Of a stretch of DNA of 64,000 nucleotides, positions 27,291 to 36,956 are shown in pieces (position 1 is the first letter of the stretch; the number at the start of each line of letters is the position of its first letter). Location: assembly GCA_016714365.1 (NCBI GenBank), contig JADJNH010000006.1, positions 399,300 through 463,299 on the forward strand. The letters are read 5' to 3'. A program made the translations under genes and the position numbers. Below the pieces are notes generated by a model that made no database searches, was not told the origin of the DNA, and saw only the letters and a program-made list of their open reading frames with translations. Source of the stretch: Candidatus Vicinibacter affinis (GTDB taxonomy: Bacteria; Bacteroidota; Bacteroidia; Chitinophagales; Saprospiraceae).

Positions 27291-30200
27291 ATGAAGGAAA
27301 AGGGTATTGTTAAGTGGTTATTGATAGCCATGTTGGTCGTCTGCGTAGTACAACTGATGTATTACCTTCCATCCATGAGGGTTGAAAGCGATGCAAATGA
27401 TTATGCTAAGACTAAAAGCACAGGCATCACTGATGAAAATTTGGCTTATCAGGCCGAAAAACAAGCCAGAATAGAATATCTGGATTCCATGTCCGACAGG
27501 ACCATTTTCAGTATTCCTTTACTCAAGGATTATACGTACAACGACCTGAAAAAACAACAGTTGGCGCTGGGTCTCGACCTCAAAGGTGGATTGAGCACCA
27601 TCCTCCAAATTGACTTGAGAGACTTTCTTGTTTCTCTATCAGGCAACAATCAGGACCCGAATTTCAAAACTGCTTTGGACAACGCCAATGAGCGTTTGAA
27701 AAACAGCCAGGCTGACTTTATCAGCTTGTTTGTAGATGAATATAAAAAAGTTTCCGGAGGCAAAAACCTTGCTTCTATATTTTCCAGATCTGCCACGCTG
27801 AAAGATCAGATTAACATCAATTCCAGTGATGCCGATGTGAATCGGGTAATCCGCCAGATGGCAGACGAAACGGTAGATCTTACATTCAAAAGAATCAAGG
27901 ATCGTATCGACAAGTTTGGTGCCATTCAGCCAAACATTTCCCTTGATAAAACAAGAGACATGATTTTGGTAGAGTTGCCGGGTATTGACAATCCTGAAAG
28001 AGCGCGCAGATACCTTCAGGCATCTGCCAAACTTGAGTTTTGGGATGTTTTCAGGGTGAACGACCCTGGAATCTTTGATGCTTTTGTAAATGCAGATACC
28101 AAATTAAAGCAATTGGCTTCCGGAGATACCTCCAGTGTCGAGAAGAAAAATTTCAAACTGCAAAACAGATACGATTATAATAGGGACAGCCTCGGTAATG
28201 TATTGGATTCTACCCTTGCAGGTGTAGACACCATTCCGACCAATTTAGATCCTATGGGTGATCGCGGACCTTTGTTCGCTATATTCAGTCCAAATGGCGC
28301 TTCTCAGCAAGGTTTAAGCTATGCTCCTGCGGTGATGGGAGTTGTAGAAAAACAGAACAAGGAGAAGTTCCTTACCATGATAAACAGATCTGAAATTAAG
28401 ACTCTTTTCCCTACAGATTTAGAAATCAGGCTTGCTGCAAAAGCTTCCAAAAACAGCACCACCAACGAAACTACCAATCAATATGAGGTTTATGCCATCA
28501 AGAAGAGATTGGGCAGTGAGGGAGCTACTTTGGACGGTGAACGCGTTACGAGAGCTTTTGCTCAACCGGATAATGTCACCGGAGGTACGGTAGTAAGCTT
28601 GTCCATGGACAGCAAAGGAGCTAAAATATGGGGCGACATGACTACCCGTGCAGCACAGGACAACAATCGTGAGATTGCCATCTCCCTGGACGATGAAGTG
28701 GTTTCCTGCCCTAGAGTAAATGAACCTATCCTGGGTGGAAGTTCGCAGATTTCCGGTAACTTCTCCATTGACGAAGCAAAAGACCTTTCCAACATTCTTC
28801 AGGTTGGTAAATTACCTGCAAAAACAAGAATAGTTCAAGAAGCTTTGGTTGGACCATCCCTTGGAAAAGAAAATATTGAAAGATCACTTTGGTCCATATT
28901 GGGTGGATTCTTCCTCGTATTGTTGTTCATGTTGATTTACTATACCGCAGGAGGTTTTGTATCCATCATAGCACTTTTCTTAAACATCGTCTTCATTCTC
29001 GCTGCCTTGGCCTCTTTCGGTACCGTGTTAACGTTACCGGGTATTGCAGGGGTGGTTTTGACAATGGGTATGGCGGTAGATGCCAACATCATCATTTACG
29101 AACGTATTAAAGAAGAGCTCTTTGCAGGCAGAACTTATCTGCAATCCATTATAGAAGGTTTTAAACATTCTCTATCTGCCATCATAGACTCACACGTTAC
29201 GGCCTTGTTATCTTCCATTGTACTCTTCTACTACGGATTAGGTCCGGTAAAAGGATTTGCCCTGGTTTTGATCATCGGTATCATATTCTCGGTATTTACT
29301 TCCGTGTTGGTTTCACGTTTGATCATCGACTGGTGGTCCGGCAAAGGAAGAACTATGTCATTTGCATCAAAAATGACTGCTCATGCTTTCAAGAATATTA
29401 ATTTTGATTGGGTAGGCAATAGAAAATATGCCTACATCTTTTCAGGAATTCTTACGGTCATTGGATTGGTCTCCTTCTTTACCAGAGGTTTTGAACTCGG
29501 AGTGGAATTTAAAGGAGGGTATTCCATCAATGTGCATTTTGATAAAGACGTTGATGTTGAAAAATTGAGAAACTCCTTGACGAAATCATTTGAAGGAAAT
29601 CCGATCGTTAAAAGTGTGGATACCAAAAATACCTTTAACATCACCACTTCCTACTTAATCAACGACAATTCCCCGGATGTAAACAACAAAGTAAAAGCAA
29701 AATTGCTGGAAGGTGTGAATGAAGCCACCGGGTCACAAATAACCACTGAAGAATTCAACAACCACGATGGAAGAGGAACGCATATCATCTCCTACAGCCA
29801 GGTAGGACCGGTTATTGCAGATGACATCAAGAATTCATCTTTGAAGGCCATTATATTCTCCTTGTTGATCATCTTCCTGTACATTTTTATTCGTTTTTAC
29901 AAATGGCAGTACAGTGCAGGTGCCATCATTGCATTGGCGCATGACACTTTAGTGGTGTTGACTTTCTTCTCCTTGTTCCATGGTATTTTACCTTTCCCGA
30001 TGGAAATTGATCAGGCGCTCATTGCGGCGATCCTCACAGTCATTGGTTATTCCATGAACGATACGGTAATCGTTTTTGACAGGATTAAAGAATATCTGAA
30101 AATGGATACTGACAGATCGGAAAAAGACTTAATCAATGCCGCCATCAATACTACCTTGTCCAGGACCATCAATACATCTCTCGTAACATTGCTCACCATC

Positions 30201-30386
30201 GTTATCTTATTCTTCTTTGGTGGAAGCAGCATCAGAGGGTTCTCATTTGCATTAATGGTTGGAATTATCATAGGAACCTATTCTTCCATTTTTGTGGCCA
30301 CGCCAATTTTGGTAGACCTTTCAAAAAGTCTAAAAATCAAAGCGAGTAAAACACAAAAAATTGGAACCAAAGTAGCCAAAGTATAA
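27291..30386 (+). CDS. secDF: Fused protein-translocase subunits SecD-SecF
   Basis: The 1031-residue chain joins SecD and SecF, as in other Bacteroidota. The SecD half has one N-terminal helix, LALGLDLKGGLSTILQID, a large periplasmic domain, and the transmembrane block with LPGIAGVVLTMGMAVDANI followed by IIYERIKEEL. The SecF half starts with GVEFKGGYSINVHF and carries AILTVIGYSMNDTVIVFDR. Together these give the two six-helix units and use proton flow to complete Sec export. The length and motifs look intact. A promoter precedes the gene and a strong terminator follows, so it is monocistronic. Confidence 0.97.
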   Translation: MKEKGIVKWLLIAMLVVCVVQLMYYLPSMRVESDANDYAKTKSTGITDENLAYQAEKQARIEYLDSMSDRTIFSIPLLKDYTYNDLKKQQLALGLDLKGGLSTILQIDLRDFLVSLSGNNQDPNFKTALDNANERLKNSQADFISLFVDEYKKVSGGKNLASIFSRSATLKDQININSSDADVNRVIRQMADETVDLTFKRIKDRIDKFGAIQPNISLDKTRDMILVELPGIDNPERARRYLQASAKLEFWDVFRVNDPGIFDAFVNADTKLKQLASGDTSSVEKKNFKLQNRYDYNRDSLGNVLDSTLAGVDTIPTNLDPMGDRGPLFAIFSPNGASQQGLSYAPAVMGVVEKQNKEKFLTMINRSEIKTLFPTDLEIRLAAKASKNSTTNETTNQYEVYAIKKRLGSEGATLDGERVTRAFAQPDNVTGGTVVSLSMDSKGAKIWGDMTTRAAQDNNREIAISLDDEVVSCPRVNEPILGGSSQISGNFSIDEAKDLSNILQVGKLPAKTRIVQEALVGPSLGKENIERSLWSILGGFFLVLLFMLIYYTAGGFVSIIALFLNIVFILAALASFGTVLTLPGIAGVVLTMGMAVDANIIIYERIKEELFAGRTYLQSIIEGFKHSLSAIIDSHVTALLSSIVLFYYGLGPVKGFALVLIIGIIFSVFTSVLVSRLIIDWWSGKGRTMSFASKMTAHAFKNINFDWVGNRKYAYIFSGILTVIGLVSFFTRGFELGVEFKGGYSINVHFDKDVDVEKLRNSLTKSFEGNPIVKSVDTKNTFNITTSYLINDNSPDVNNKVKAKLLEGVNEATGSQITTEEFNNHDGRGTHIISYSQVGPVIADDIKNSSLKAIIFSLLIIFLYIFIRFYKWQYSAGAIIALAHDTLVVLTFFSLFHGILPFPMEIDQALIAAILTVIGYSMNDTVIVFDRIKEYLKMDTDRSEKDLINAAINTTLSRTINTSLVTLLTIVILFFFGGSSIRGFSFALMVGIIIGTYSSIFVATPILVDLSKSLKIKASKTQKIGTKVAKV

Positions 30387-30409
30387 TTCACTAAATTATA
30401 TACGATCCA

Positions 30410-30448
30410 AAAACTCCCGATCTGAATAAGGTCGGGAGTTTTTTTTTT
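30410..30448 (+). terminator. Rho-independent terminator after secDF
   Basis: An 11-bp perfect stem (AAAACTCCCGA 30410-30420 with TCGGGAGTTTT 30432-30442) is followed by T residues to 30448. Confidence 0.93.
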
Positions 30449-30472
30449 AGATGATTACTTAAGGTCGTTTTC

Positions 30473-30500
30473 TTTCAAGCTAGGAAGCTCGAAATAACCA
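30473..30500 (+). repeat. Repeat A, copy 1
   Basis: This 28-bp unit (TTTCAAGC ... GAAATAACCA) recurs once, at 30803-30830, with a single mismatch (TAGG here, TGGG there). The two copies flank the pair of B repeats. Confidence 0.85.
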
Positions 30501-30517
30501 ACGCACGAAAATTCTCC

Positions 30518-30621
30518 CGTTAGCCGCTTTCGCGCCTGCCTGCCGACGCAGTCAGGCAGGGTTCCTTCTCTTATCGTGCTGTCGCGCGATACTCTGCTGA
30601 ACCAGAGATCGTTCAGTCATC
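30518..30621 (+). repeat. Repeat B, copy 1, interrupted by a palindromic element
   Basis: This copy matches the 78-bp unit at 30671-30748 with only two substitutions, apart from an extra 26 bp at 30535-30560. The unit contains two tandem hairpins: ATCGTGC with GCGCGAT (one mismatch here) and CTCTG with CAGAG. Confidence 0.88.
30535..30560 (+). mobile_element. 26-bp palindromic insertion inside repeat B copy 1
   Basis: The 26 bp are absent from the second copy, so they were inserted here (or precisely deleted there). The ends are perfect 8-bp inverted repeats (CCTGCCTG and CAGGCAGG) around a 10-nt centre. No target duplication is visible beyond a possible single base. Confidence 0.7.
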
Positions 30622-30670
30622 TCATTAGCTCATTTCCTCATTCATAAATTCTCAAATTCTCAAATTCTTT

Positions 30671-30748
30671 CGTTAGCCGCTTTCGCGGTTCCTTCTCTTA
30701 TCGTGCTGTCGCACGATACTCTGCTGAAGCAGAGATCGTTCAGTCATC
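30671..30748 (+). repeat. Repeat B, copy 2, uninterrupted
   Basis: This 78-bp unit forms two perfect short hairpins in a row: ATCGTGC (TGTC) GCACGAT, and CTCTGC (TGAA) GCAGAG. It is a REP-like structured repeat. Confidence 0.88.
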
Positions 30749-30802
30749 CCAGCGTCAAACATTACGTTTATTTAAAGTAGTACCAATTAAAATGTACGTG
30801 AA

Positions 30803-30830
30803 TTTCAAGCTGGGAAGCTCGAAATAACCA
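30803..30830 (+). repeat. Repeat A, copy 2
   Basis: Second copy of the 28-bp unit found at 30473-30500, in the same orientation. The order in the island is A, B (interrupted), B, A. Confidence 0.85.
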
Positions 30831-30929
30831 CTGTTGTTTGATACCCTCCAGTTTCAAAGTAATTTCGCTTACAAAAGGTGAATTTTTAAAAAAAAATGAA
30901 TTCCTTTTAGTTTAAAAAATTCTTCCATA

Positions 30930-31808
30930 TCAGCTGAATAAACTCCAGCTATGTTCATAATAAGGAATTCTTGCAGGACCAAAACCTTCAAAAAATCTTC
31001 GTACACCCGGAATGTCCGAACCTTCAAAATCAAGTATCTTATGGGTGGCAGAATATTTTTTAATGAGTTGATCAAACAAGGCATACATGGCTTTTTGCTT
31101 TTTGCCTGCTTCTGAATTAAATGAAATCAGATAACTGATTCTGCTTCCATCATCGGTAAACACCCCTATGCACAGAAGTTCATGATCTGCAGAGCGCACA
31201 CCCAGCAACCATCCGCTCCCATTCGAAATCAACCAATTCAAAAGTCTCTTGAATCTTATAAGATTGAATTTTTTAAGATAAGAAAATTCTTTTGCATGTA
31301 CATCCAACCAACTTTTTAATTCATCAACTGAAACAGAATAATCAAAATAAAAATAACTGCTGGTTGTCTTTTCTATACTTCGCTTATGATGTGAAGAAAA
31401 ACCATTGATTCCATTTTGTGTATAACTGTCCAGATCAAGAATCAAATTGGTTCGCTCTTTAGCACCCTCAAAAAAAAATGGAGTTTGCACAGCACCAAAA
31501 TAAAATCTTTTCTCTAAAGCAGATTTCCAACTCATCCAATCAGATTCCGAAGGAATGTTTCTACCTATGATGTTTAACTGCTGACAAAAATCCTGACGGT
31601 ACACTTTTGCCAGACCAAAATACTTTCGGTTATAAGCTACAGGTATTCTTTGATTGTTTTGCTTGTTAAAAAATGCTCCCCAGTGATCACAACTGATGTC
31701 CAAATATTCTGAATACCATTCTATTTTAGATTCAAAACTTTCTTGCAGGACCACATTCCATTCAACAGTGTTAATTTGTTTACGCGATTTCCATTCCCAC
31801 ATGTTCAC
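30930..31808 (-). CDS. Predicted acyltransferase of the GNAT/FemAB-like fold
   Basis: The 292 residues have no signal peptide. The C-terminal part (GWLLGVRSADHELLCIGVF, then RISYLISFNSEAGKKQKAMY, ILDFEGSDIPGVRRFFEGFG) resembles the acetyl- or aminoacyl-transfer domain of FemAB/GNAT-like proteins, where the chain loops back to bind the acyl donor. The N-terminal part is unassigned. It overlaps the upstream O-methyltransferase gene by 4 nt (ATGA), so both act in one transcript and perhaps one modification pathway. Its substrate is unknown. Confidence 0.6.
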   Translation of the reverse strand: MNMWEWKSRKQINTVEWNVVLQESFESKIEWYSEYLDISCDHWGAFFNKQNNQRIPVAYNRKYFGLAKVYRQDFCQQLNIIGRNIPSESDWMSWKSALEKRFYFGAVQTPFFFEGAKERTNLILDLDSYTQNGINGFSSHHKRSIEKTTSSYFYFDYSVSVDELKSWLDVHAKEFSYLKKFNLIRFKRLLNWLISNGSGWLLGVRSADHELLCIGVFTDDGSRISYLISFNSEAGKKQKAMYALFDQLIKKYSATHKILDFEGSDIPGVRRFFEGFGPARIPYYEHSWSLFS

Positions 31809-32443
31809 TTTTTAATTGCCAGTGTAAGCCCATCTCTCAAGGGTAAAATGAATGCATCCCAATCTCCGCTTTCACTCACCAAGGTATTAAAATGATCCAG
31901 CACAGCGGTTTCCTGATCCTTTTTTTCATCCAGTACTTTTCCATACCAAAGTACATTATCTGCAATCAACAACGCACCCTTTTTCATCAACGGAGAAACC
32001 AGCGCGAGATATTCCGGATATTGTTTCTTGGCTGCATCTATGAAAACTAAATCAAATTCCAAATCAAGATTACTAATTCCCTCCAGAGCATCTTGTTTAT
32101 GAAAAATTATTTTGGAAGCCAGTGGAATTTCTTTTTTTACAAATTCAATGATGTGATCATAGGTATCCACGACCTCGAAGGTGTGCAACAGGCCATCCTC
32201 TTCTAATCCTTCCGCCAGACACAGTGCACTGTAGCCGGTGAATGTCCCTAGTTCTAAGATACATTTTGGTTTTTTTAGCTTTGACAACAGACTCAACAAC
32301 CTACCCTGCGAACTACTGCTCATCATCTGTGGTGACAAAGTTGACAAATGAGTTTTGCGTTCTAAAATTTGGAGATAATCGGGTATTGGCGAACTTTTTT
32401 GATCGCAATATCGCATGAGTTCAATTCCTATATCCGCTATCAT
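31805..32443 (-). CDS. Class I SAM-dependent O-methyltransferase (caffeoyl-CoA-OMT-like)
   Basis: The 212 residues carry the SAM-binding motif CILELGTFTGYSALCLAEGL, an acidic motif (HTFEVVDTYD), the metal/active-site block LVFIDAAKKQYPEYL and the loop ADNVLWYGKVL. This is the cation-dependent caffeoyl-CoA O-methyltransferase-like family, which in bacteria includes the tRNA hydroxyuridine methyltransferase TrmR as well as many small-molecule enzymes. Which applies here cannot be decided from sequence. It overlaps the acyltransferase-like gene by 4 nt and has no signal peptide. Confidence 0.85.
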   Translation of the reverse strand: MIADIGIELMRYCDQKSSPIPDYLQILERKTHLSTLSPQMMSSSSQGRLLSLLSKLKKPKCILELGTFTGYSALCLAEGLEEDGLLHTFEVVDTYDHIIEFVKKEIPLASKIIFHKQDALEGISNLDLEFDLVFIDAAKKQYPEYLALVSPLMKKGALLIADNVLWYGKVLDEKKDQETAVLDHFNTLVSESGDWDAFILPLRDGLTLAIKK

Positions 32444-32522
32444 TTATTACAAATTAAATTTCTTCAGTATGAAATTAATTTATGGAAATAGATTTAAGCT
32501 AGCTACCAAACCATACATCAGT

Positions 32523-35500
32523 TTATCTCAGCACCGTGATGTCTCCATAATATTTCAGTATGGCATCTCCATTTTTAACTTCCAGGTAATAAACATAAAC
32601 TCCGGGATTCACTTTCACATCCTTGAAGGTACCGTTCCATCCCTGAGATGGATCATCTGATTTAAAATTGCTGTGATCAAAAACTGCTGCACCCCAACGA
32701 TCCATGATCAACATGCGCTGCACCAAAACATCTCCTGTGTTACTCACCGGATAAAATACATCATTGGTCAAATCACCATTGGGACTGAAGACAGATGGAA
32801 CAAAAACTTTTACCTCTGTGGTCACTTTAATTTTGATAACTGCTTCATCCGTACAACCATTCTCATCCGTTACGACTACTTTGATTTCCTGATCTTTGTT
32901 GGCTGTGAGAACGGGATTTGGACAATCACTGCAACTCAGCTGATCCGACGGAGACCAAACAATAGATTTAGGATTGCTACTATTTTTAATGATAAGATTC
33001 AAGGTCTGTTGCGTACCGGCCTGTAATTGAATTTCCGGTATGAGATCCAATTCCACACCACTGGTAGTGATGATGTTGATCGTTTGATCAAAAGTACAGC
33101 CATTGCGATCTTTGATTTTAATCTGGTACATTCCTTGCGGAAGTCCGTTGAAATCCGGATTGGCCTGGAATGTTTTTCCATTGTCAAATGAATATTGATA
33201 AGCGGGCGATCCTCCATTTATCTGTGTGACTACAATTCTTCCATTGTCCAATCCGCAACTTGCATCCGTCCTGTCAATGAGTGCGGATCTGATTCTTGCA
33301 GTATCTTCTACCACTTCAACTGTTTTTGTGGTGGTGCATTTATTCCGGCTGAGTGTGACTACACAAGTGTACAATCCGGGTACAGTCACTGCAAATTGCG
33401 GTACACCGCTTCTGAAGCCATTAGGTCCTGTCCATTGGATGTTGAAGCCTTGAGGATTGATCTGCGCTCTTACAGGAGCTGATGACCTCAGACAGGTAAT
33501 AGAATCTGCCAACAAATCAACAGTAGGCGCCAAGGTATCTACGCCAACACTTAGATTTAAAACCCGCTCGCAATTTAAATTATTGGTAATGGTGACCTGA
33601 TAGGTACCACCACCGGATACGACCGGATTTTTATCCGTGCTGGAAAAATTATTTGGACCGGCCCAATTAAATCGCAAGGTATTGTCTAATGCTATCAAAT
33701 TCAAATTGATCATTCTCCTGTTACAGGTGATGGTATCGTTTCGCAGTTGGGCATCGGGTAAAATTCTAAAATCAAAAACACGAATGGTATCTGTTCGCTC
33801 ACATCCGAAGGCATTGGTAATTTTTACCGTATACAATCCTGCTTCACGAACTTTTGCAGAATCTACATTACTGGTAAATCCATTTGGGCCAGTCCAGGTA
33901 ATTGAACTGATATTCTGTGTGCTGCTGACCAATAAAACGCCTTGATTATTTCTACAACTTAAAGAGTCTACCAATTTCAAATTGATATCCGGTAAGTCTC
34001 CAAATTTTGCAAGATACAATTGCGAGGTAGCTTCACATCCATTCGCATCAATCACTTTCAAGATATAAATTCCGGAATCCTGAACAACAGGATTTTGCTG
34101 CATGGAGCTAAAATTATTCGGCCCGGTCCACTCATACCTGACACCTTGGGTGCTGGATCCACCTTGCAGGTTGGTCTGAAGTTTATTGCAATTTAAAGTA
34201 TCCCCTTTGGTAAATACATCCGGCAATACATCTTTTTGAAAAACAAAAACACTGTCGAGCGTTATGCAACCGTTGGGGCCTGTAACTTCAATGATATACC
34301 AACCTTGTTTTGTAACCGGTGTTATTGCCTGAGTTGAAGTGAATCCTGAAGGACCTGTCCAATTGAATGTTGAATTTGGACTGATGGATTTTAAACTGAT
34401 GTTGGCAGTGGTCTTACAGGTGATGGTGTCGGCAGCTAAGGAGACAGTTGGTTTGACCACATCTTCCAGAACTTGCACAGTATCTGAGTTCTCACAACCA
34501 TTTTTTCCAATAATCTTTAAAATATAAATCCCTCCCCGATTAATCAGCGGAGCAGATTGAGATGAAGAAAAATTATTTGGACCGGTCCATGCAAAGGATG
34601 TTACCTGAGGATCTGCATTTACGCTTGGCACAATTCCATTGTTGAAACAATTGATGGTATCTGCATCCAGACTTAAAGCGGGTAAATTTTTATCTTCTGA
34701 CAAAAGAATTGCACCGGTTTTAGGACAACCATTTTTACCGGTTACGACTACTATGTATTCGCCGGGATTACTCACAACAGGATTTCTCAGATTAGAAGTA
34801 TATCCATTTGGTCCACTCCAACTGTATTTCAGTTGATCATCTGTAGACACCTCTAGTTGATGATTCAGTTTGATGCAATCCAATGTATCATTGATGAGCA
34901 CTAATTGTGGAGTATCCAGATCTTTATAAATTTTGACCATTGCAGAATTCAGACAACCATTTGGCGCCTGAACGATGAGTATGTAATCTCCGGAATCCGT
35001 AACAGCATAACTGCTGTTATTGCCTAAGATTCCCTGAGGTCCTAACCAGTCAAATCTCGCACCGGCGGTATTGCTGGTAGCAGATATTTGCACAGATGTT
35101 TTTAAACAATTTAAAGTATCGCTGTTGGAAATTCCAAGATCCGGAATGGTCTTGTCCATGGCAACATAAACTGAATCGAAACCGGGACATCCTTCTTTTG
35201 TCAACAAACGCAAAACATACCAGCCGGAATCGCTGACTGATATTTGCTTTTTCGAAGAAACAAAACCATTCGGTCCGGACCATTGCAACGTGCCCGTGGT
35301 GTCTGTATTTTTCAACTTGACATCCACTATAGAATTTCTGCAATTAATGGTATCCGTAATAAAATCTACCGGAACGCTGGATTTAAAATTGACCACAAAA
35401 AAGGAATCTGTTTTTTCGCATCCGGTTGAATCAACTACCCGCAGATAATGCCAACCGGTATCTTTTACAAAAATGCTTTGCTTCAATATTTTCTTTCCAC

Positions 35501-36944
35501 CGGGATAGGTCCATTCAAAACTTGGTTTTGCACTGACGGAATATCCGGTAATCAAAACAGAGTCTTGTCCGCAACGAATGGTGTCACCATCGATGGATAA
35601 ATCAACATCTGTCCTTAAATCTTTGACGGTTACTTTTCCGGTGGCTTTACAACCGTAATCATCTGTGATGGTGATATCATAATCGCCCGGTTCTGTAATG
35701 TTGAAATCAGTTGATCGGGTGTAGGTGTACCCGTTGGGTCCGGACCAATCAAAGGTAACTCCGGGAACTCTTGACTTTGCATCAATAGATCCTTTTGGAT
35801 TTTTACAATCAATGTCTGTTGCTTTCAGCGTCAGATCCGGTGGCTTCACACTACCTCCTACGGTAACACTGACTTCTTCGGTACATCCAAAAGGTCCGAG
35901 CACTTTCAACTTATATGTTCCCGGCGCATCAATGACCACCTTGTTGGTTTTATCTCCGCTTAAAATTTTTCCGTTGGTTGTGGTCCATTCATAAGTAATA
36001 CCAGGACCGGATGAAGAACCTGAACCATCCAGAGTGAGCGGTCTGTTATTGCAATCAATGTCATCCGGCTGCGCAATGTCCGCCATGAGTTCATAAACGG
36101 TTACCGTGACTTCATCCTTTTCTTCGCAGCATTCAATAAATGAAATATCATCCAATCCACACAGACTAAACATCCCTGTACCTCCATAATTTGCGAAGCA
36201 AATATTTGCTGAGGTGGAAGCCCCTGAATTCCAGGTAAAAGTTCCGTCATTCTCCAGACACAATCCGCTTAATGCATCCACCTGCCCAATTAAATTTCCA
36301 TTGATCTTCACACCAATGGAAGGTGGAGAGCCAAGTATATAAAGGATACCAAAAACTTTGAAGTAAATTTTATAAACTGTATTGGGATTTACCGTAACGG
36401 TTTGACAAAGTATATTTACTGCAGGTCCGGTAGGTGTGATGGCCATGGTAAATGCTCCGATGTTTGGGTTGCAACCAAATGCAGTGGCAATCTGCGGTAC
36501 CGACATCACCATATATCCACCCGTGGACATCACAAAATTGTTGATGTTGGTGTATGGAGTATAGGAGGAAGTCGATGGAGCGATGCTGCCATTTTCAAAT
36601 CCGCCGTTGAGAAATTTGTTGCCGGACATGCCTCTTGCTGTCAAGGTGTATGTCGTGGTGGACATCGGATTGGCTACCGGATTGAGTACATTGGGGTTGC
36701 TCAAGCCATCCGGTGGATCCCAGGTATAAGAACTAAAGCCACCACTGACATTTGCATTTAACTGTTTTCCCACACCTTCACAAATGGTGATGTCGGGCCC
36801 TGCATTCACTACAATATTACAGCCATTAGGCATGGAGGCCACCGAAGAAGGGTTAACAAATTGCTCACTTCTTAATTTTAATTGTGCTCCAGCCTGGAAA
36901 GAAAAAAATACTGCACACAGAATTAGTATCCAATTACACTTCAT
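32523..36944 (-). CDS. Giant secreted repeat protein with type IX (type B) sorting domain, intact member of a tandem pair
   Basis: The 1473 residues start with a signal peptide (ending FSFQAGAQ), then a Cys-containing PKD-like N-terminus (VVNAGPDITICEGVGKQLNA) and a jelly-roll-like domain (about 110-275). About a dozen repeats of roughly 78 residues follow, each with a core like WTGPNGFTS and GC near the end (for example LLTKEGCPGFDSVYV). A SprB-type repeat (NGGSPAYQYSFDNGKTFQAN) and the sorting domain (VFVPSVFSPNGDLTNDVFYP, MDRWGAAVFD) end the chain. It is expected on the cell surface as an adhesin or matrix protein. The gene upstream is a close architectural copy that is frame-broken. Confidence 0.9.
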   Translation of the reverse strand: MKCNWILILCAVFFSFQAGAQLKLRSEQFVNPSSVASMPNGCNIVVNAGPDITICEGVGKQLNANVSGGFSSYTWDPPDGLSNPNVLNPVANPMSTTTYTLTARGMSGNKFLNGGFENGSIAPSTSSYTPYTNINNFVMSTGGYMVMSVPQIATAFGCNPNIGAFTMAITPTGPAVNILCQTVTVNPNTVYKIYFKVFGILYILGSPPSIGVKINGNLIGQVDALSGLCLENDGTFTWNSGASTSANICFANYGGTGMFSLCGLDDISFIECCEEKDEVTVTVYELMADIAQPDDIDCNNRPLTLDGSGSSSGPGITYEWTTTNGKILSGDKTNKVVIDAPGTYKLKVLGPFGCTEEVSVTVGGSVKPPDLTLKATDIDCKNPKGSIDAKSRVPGVTFDWSGPNGYTYTRSTDFNITEPGDYDITITDDYGCKATGKVTVKDLRTDVDLSIDGDTIRCGQDSVLITGYSVSAKPSFEWTYPGGKKILKQSIFVKDTGWHYLRVVDSTGCEKTDSFFVVNFKSSVPVDFITDTINCRNSIVDVKLKNTDTTGTLQWSGPNGFVSSKKQISVSDSGWYVLRLLTKEGCPGFDSVYVAMDKTIPDLGISNSDTLNCLKTSVQISATSNTAGARFDWLGPQGILGNNSSYAVTDSGDYILIVQAPNGCLNSAMVKIYKDLDTPQLVLINDTLDCIKLNHQLEVSTDDQLKYSWSGPNGYTSNLRNPVVSNPGEYIVVVTGKNGCPKTGAILLSEDKNLPALSLDADTINCFNNGIVPSVNADPQVTSFAWTGPNNFSSSQSAPLINRGGIYILKIIGKNGCENSDTVQVLEDVVKPTVSLAADTITCKTTANISLKSISPNSTFNWTGPSGFTSTQAITPVTKQGWYIIEVTGPNGCITLDSVFVFQKDVLPDVFTKGDTLNCNKLQTNLQGGSSTQGVRYEWTGPNNFSSMQQNPVVQDSGIYILKVIDANGCEATSQLYLAKFGDLPDINLKLVDSLSCRNNQGVLLVSSTQNISSITWTGPNGFTSNVDSAKVREAGLYTVKITNAFGCERTDTIRVFDFRILPDAQLRNDTITCNRRMINLNLIALDNTLRFNWAGPNNFSSTDKNPVVSGGGTYQVTITNNLNCERVLNLSVGVDTLAPTVDLLADSITCLRSSAPVRAQINPQGFNIQWTGPNGFRSGVPQFAVTVPGLYTCVVTLSRNKCTTTKTVEVVEDTARIRSALIDRTDASCGLDNGRIVVTQINGGSPAYQYSFDNGKTFQANPDFNGLPQGMYQIKIKDRNGCTFDQTINIITTSGVELDLIPEIQLQAGTQQTLNLIIKNSSNPKSIVWSPSDQLSCSDCPNPVLTANKDQEIKVVVTDENGCTDEAVIKIKVTTEVKVFVPSVFSPNGDLTNDVFYPVSNTGDVLVQRMLIMDRWGAAVFDHSNFKSDDPSQGWNGTFKDVKVNPGVYVYYLEVKNGDAILKYYGDITVLR

Positions 36945-36956
36945 TAACTCTTCAAT

